A stretch of 7,807 bases of DNA, from assembly GCA_023251415.1 (NCBI GenBank), contig JAHEYX010000017.1:1-7807 (forward strand), given 5' to 3'. The notes below the pieces were generated by a model that made no database searches, had not been told where the DNA came from, and saw nothing but the letters and a program-made list of their open reading frames with translations. Positions 6,551 to 7,807 of the stretch are shown one piece after another (positions within the stretch are counted from its first letter, which is position 1; every line of letters starts with the position of its first letter). Made by a program: the position numbers and the translations under genes. The stretch comes from Chitinophagales bacterium (GTDB taxonomy: Bacteria; Bacteroidota; Bacteroidia; Chitinophagales; CAIODY01).

Positions 6551-6572
6551 AGGTTAAAGGTCTCGATAACCT
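6551..6572. repeat. Inverted repeat in the divergent SDR-fabH spacer
   Basis: AGGTTA (6551-6556) and TAACCT (6567-6572) are perfect 6-bp arms around a 10-nt centre. The spacing would suit a dimeric regulator, or a small hairpin. It lies about 120 bp from the SDR start and 90 bp from the fabH start. No T-tract follows. Chance occurrence is possible. Confidence 0.3.
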
Positions 6573-6577
6573 GCACA

Positions 6578-6618
6578 ATTTGATTGAATAAATGAATAGT
6601 GCATCAACAAAATCAAAT
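6578..6618. repeat. Widely spaced 8-bp inverted repeat upstream of fabH
   Basis: ATTTGATT (6578-6585) and AATCAAAT (6611-6618) are exact reverse complements, 25 nt apart and 33 bp centre to centre, roughly three helical turns. The right arm lies near where the fabH -33 region would be. It could be a pair of operator half-sites or just AT-rich coincidence. The rest of the 231-bp spacer (6432-6662) shows only the promoter elements and the other inverted repeat; I see no gene there. Confidence 0.3.
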
Positions 6619-6634
6619 ATTCTGTACTTTTTTC

Positions 6635-6642
6635 TACATTTG
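6635..6642 (+). promoter_or_regulatory. -7 promoter element for fabH
   Basis: TACATTTG is an exact match to the Bacteroidota -7 element TAnnTTTG and ends 20 nt before the fabH ATG. I see no TTTG at the expected -33 position. The promoter sits just downstream of an 8-bp inverted repeat (6578-6618). Confidence 0.6.
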
Positions 6643-6662
6643 TTTTCTTAAATACAATTTGT

Positions 6663-7652
6663 ATGTCTAAAACGCTTGCAGCAATTACAGCAGTAGCCGG
6701 TTATTTACCGGATTATATACTTACCAATTCGGAATTAGAGAAAATGGTGGATACCAACGACGAATGGATTACTACACGAACCGGAATCAAGGAACGTCGT
6801 ATTTTGAAAGGAGCTGGAAATGGAACTTCTGTAATGGGAGCTGAAGCGGTTAAAAAATTGTGTGAAAAGCGCGGCATAGACCCCAAAGAGATAGATTTAT
6901 TGATTTGTGCTACTGTAACAGGGGATATGATTTTTCCGGCCACAGCCAATATTATTTGCGATAAAGTAGGCGCCACTAATGCTTGGAGTTATGATATTAA
7001 TGCTGCTTGTAGTGGGTTTTTATTTGCATTAACTACTGCATCTAAATTTATTGAAAGCGGTACTTATAAGAAAGTAGTTGTTGTAGGAGCCGATAAAATG
7101 AGTACTATTATCGATTATACCGACCGAGCAACTTGTGTGATTTTTGGTGATGGAGGCGGTGCGGTTTTACTAGAGCCGAATAATGAAGGTTTTGGTATTC
7201 AGGATGCGATTTTGAAAAGTGATGGAAGTGGATCGAAATATTTGTTTCAAAAAGCCGGCGGCTCTAATTACCCGCCAACTTTAGAGACTGTTACGGCACG
7301 TGAACATTTCGTTCATCAAGAAGGACAAGCGGTTTTTAAATTTGCTGTTGTTGGAATGGCTGATGTTGCGGCAGAAATCATGGAACGCAATAACCTGACC
7401 AGTGACGATATTAATTGGTTGGTTCCGCATCAAGCGAACAAACGCATTATCGATGCAACAGCAAAACGTTGTGGCTTAAGTGAAGATAAAGTAATGTTGA
7501 ATATTCATCGTTATGGCAATACCACCAGCGGAACTTTGCCTTTGTGTTTAATGGATTATGAAAGCCAATTAAAAAAGGGCGATAACCTTTTATTAGCTGC
7601 ATTTGGAGGAGGGTTTACTTGGGGAAGTATTTGGGTTAAATGGGCCTATTAA
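6663..7652 (+). CDS. fabH: Beta-ketoacyl-ACP synthase III (FabH)
   Basis: A 329-residue thiolase-fold condensing enzyme that starts type II fatty-acid synthesis by joining an acyl-CoA primer to malonyl-ACP, giving a beta-ketoacyl-ACP. In Bacteroidota branched primers are common, though specificity cannot be read here. The catalytic triad is clear: Cys116 in NAACSGFLFAL, His256 in VPHQANKRI, and Asn286 in YGNTTSGT. These correspond to Cys112, His244 and Asn274 of E. coli FabH. DTNDEWITTRTGI (30-42) and the FGDGGGAVLLE segment (161-171) are also typical. Length is normal and nothing looks missing. The gene is preceded by its own -7 element and is not next to rpmF and plsX, where a Bacteroidota fabH is often found, so the genome may hold a second copy. 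An HD-domain gene follows 49 nt downstream with no terminator seen between. Confidence 0.96.
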   Translation: MSKTLAAITAVAGYLPDYILTNSELEKMVDTNDEWITTRTGIKERRILKGAGNGTSVMGAEAVKKLCEKRGIDPKEIDLLICATVTGDMIFPATANIICDKVGATNAWSYDINAACSGFLFALTTASKFIESGTYKKVVVVGADKMSTIIDYTDRATCVIFGDGGGAVLLEPNNEGFGIQDAILKSDGSGSKYLFQKAGGSNYPPTLETVTAREHFVHQEGQAVFKFAVVGMADVAAEIMERNNLTSDDINWLVPHQANKRIIDATAKRCGLSEDKVMLNIHRYGNTTSGTLPLCLMDYESQLKKGDNLLLAAFGGGFTWGSIWVKWAY

Positions 7653-7701
7653 TCAAGCGTTTAGCGGAGTTGAAGCAGTGCTTATAAAGTAAAAAAGTGC
7701 C

Positions 7702-7807
7702 ATGAGTTTTAGAACGAAAATTATTAATGACCCGGTTTATGGATTTGTAACCATTCATCATGAACTGATTTATCGCCTAATTGAACACCCTTATTTTCAA
7801 CGATTAC
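7702..7807 (+). CDS. HD-domain phosphohydrolase (COG1078-like), N-terminal fragment cut by window end
   Basis: Only the first 35 codons lie in the window. They begin MSFRTKIINDPVYGF and continue through a HHELIYRLIEHP segment to YFQRL, the typical opening of the COG1078 HD-superfamily proteins related to dGTPase/SAMHD1-type enzymes ('I.DPVHG.I.....ll.lIdtp.fQRL'). The catalytic HD motif would follow outside the window, so activity cannot be judged. The ATG at 7702 is the evident start. The gene follows fabH by 49 nt on the same strand; with no terminator or clear promoter between, co-transcription is plausible. Confidence 0.8.
   Translation, partial: MSFRTKIINDPVYGFVTIHHELIYRLIEHPYFQRL

Noticed and set aside
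6713..6976. 87-codon reading frame antisense to fabH
   Set aside because: It is the shadow of the conserved fabH sequence and shows no family resemblance. Shorter opposite-strand frames at 40-237, 2496-2699, 4077-4271, 5194-5406 and 5815-6030 were rejected for the same reason.
7677..7700. Direct repeat AGTGC before the HD gene
   Set aside because: Five bases repeated once in a 49-bp spacer is expected by chance.
1..7807. CRISPR array, insertion sequence, integrase site, tRNA or defence system
   Set aside because: I saw no spaced direct repeats, terminal inverted repeats with transposase, cloverleaf-like sequence or defence protein motifs; nearly all of the window is explained by ordinary chromosomal genes.

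Overview
This window reads as a core chromosomal segment from a member of the Bacteroidota, most likely a flavobacterium-like or related environmental lineage. The evidence is moderately AT-rich DNA, no recognisable Shine-Dalgarno sequences before most starts, several good matches to the Bacteroidota -7 promoter element TAnnTTTG, and gene families in their Bacteroidota form: an OprO/P-type porin, eukaryote-like ornithine aminotransferase, a LEA14-like lipoprotein and a COG1078-type HD protein.

Layout. Positions 86-1513 (+) encode an outer-membrane porin, followed by a strong rho-independent terminator. Ornithine aminotransferase rocD (1651-2892, +) has its own promoter and runs tail-to-tail into a small lipoprotein gene (2889-3362, -); the two stop codons overlap. 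A 100-bp divergent spacer separates the lipoprotein from the GTPase gene hflX (3463-4641, +), which appears to start with TTG. A four-helix membrane protein (4651-5043, +) follows 9 nt later, probably in the same transcript. Two minus-strand genes come next: an atypical short-chain dehydrogenase/reductase (5646-6431) and 3-hydroxyanthranilate 3,4-dioxygenase (5052-5582). A 231-bp divergent spacer with two inverted repeats leads to fabH (6663-7652, +), then to the first 35 codons of an HD-domain phosphohydrolase that runs off the window (7702 onward).

How the genes relate. There is no single pathway. RocD links arginine/ornithine breakdown to proline and glutamate. The dioxygenase belongs to the kynurenine route from tryptophan (to NAD via quinolinate, or to 2-aminomuconate), and the SDR upstream may accompany it. 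FabH starts fatty-acid chains. HflX acts on ribosomes.

I see no mobile element, CRISPR array, tRNA, rRNA or defence system, and no clearly new biological system. The points most worth a second look are the SDR with three of its four usual catalytic residues replaced, the Ser/Thr-rich insert in the porin, the TTG start of hflX, the overlapping convergent stop codons, and the unassigned membrane protein behind hflX.
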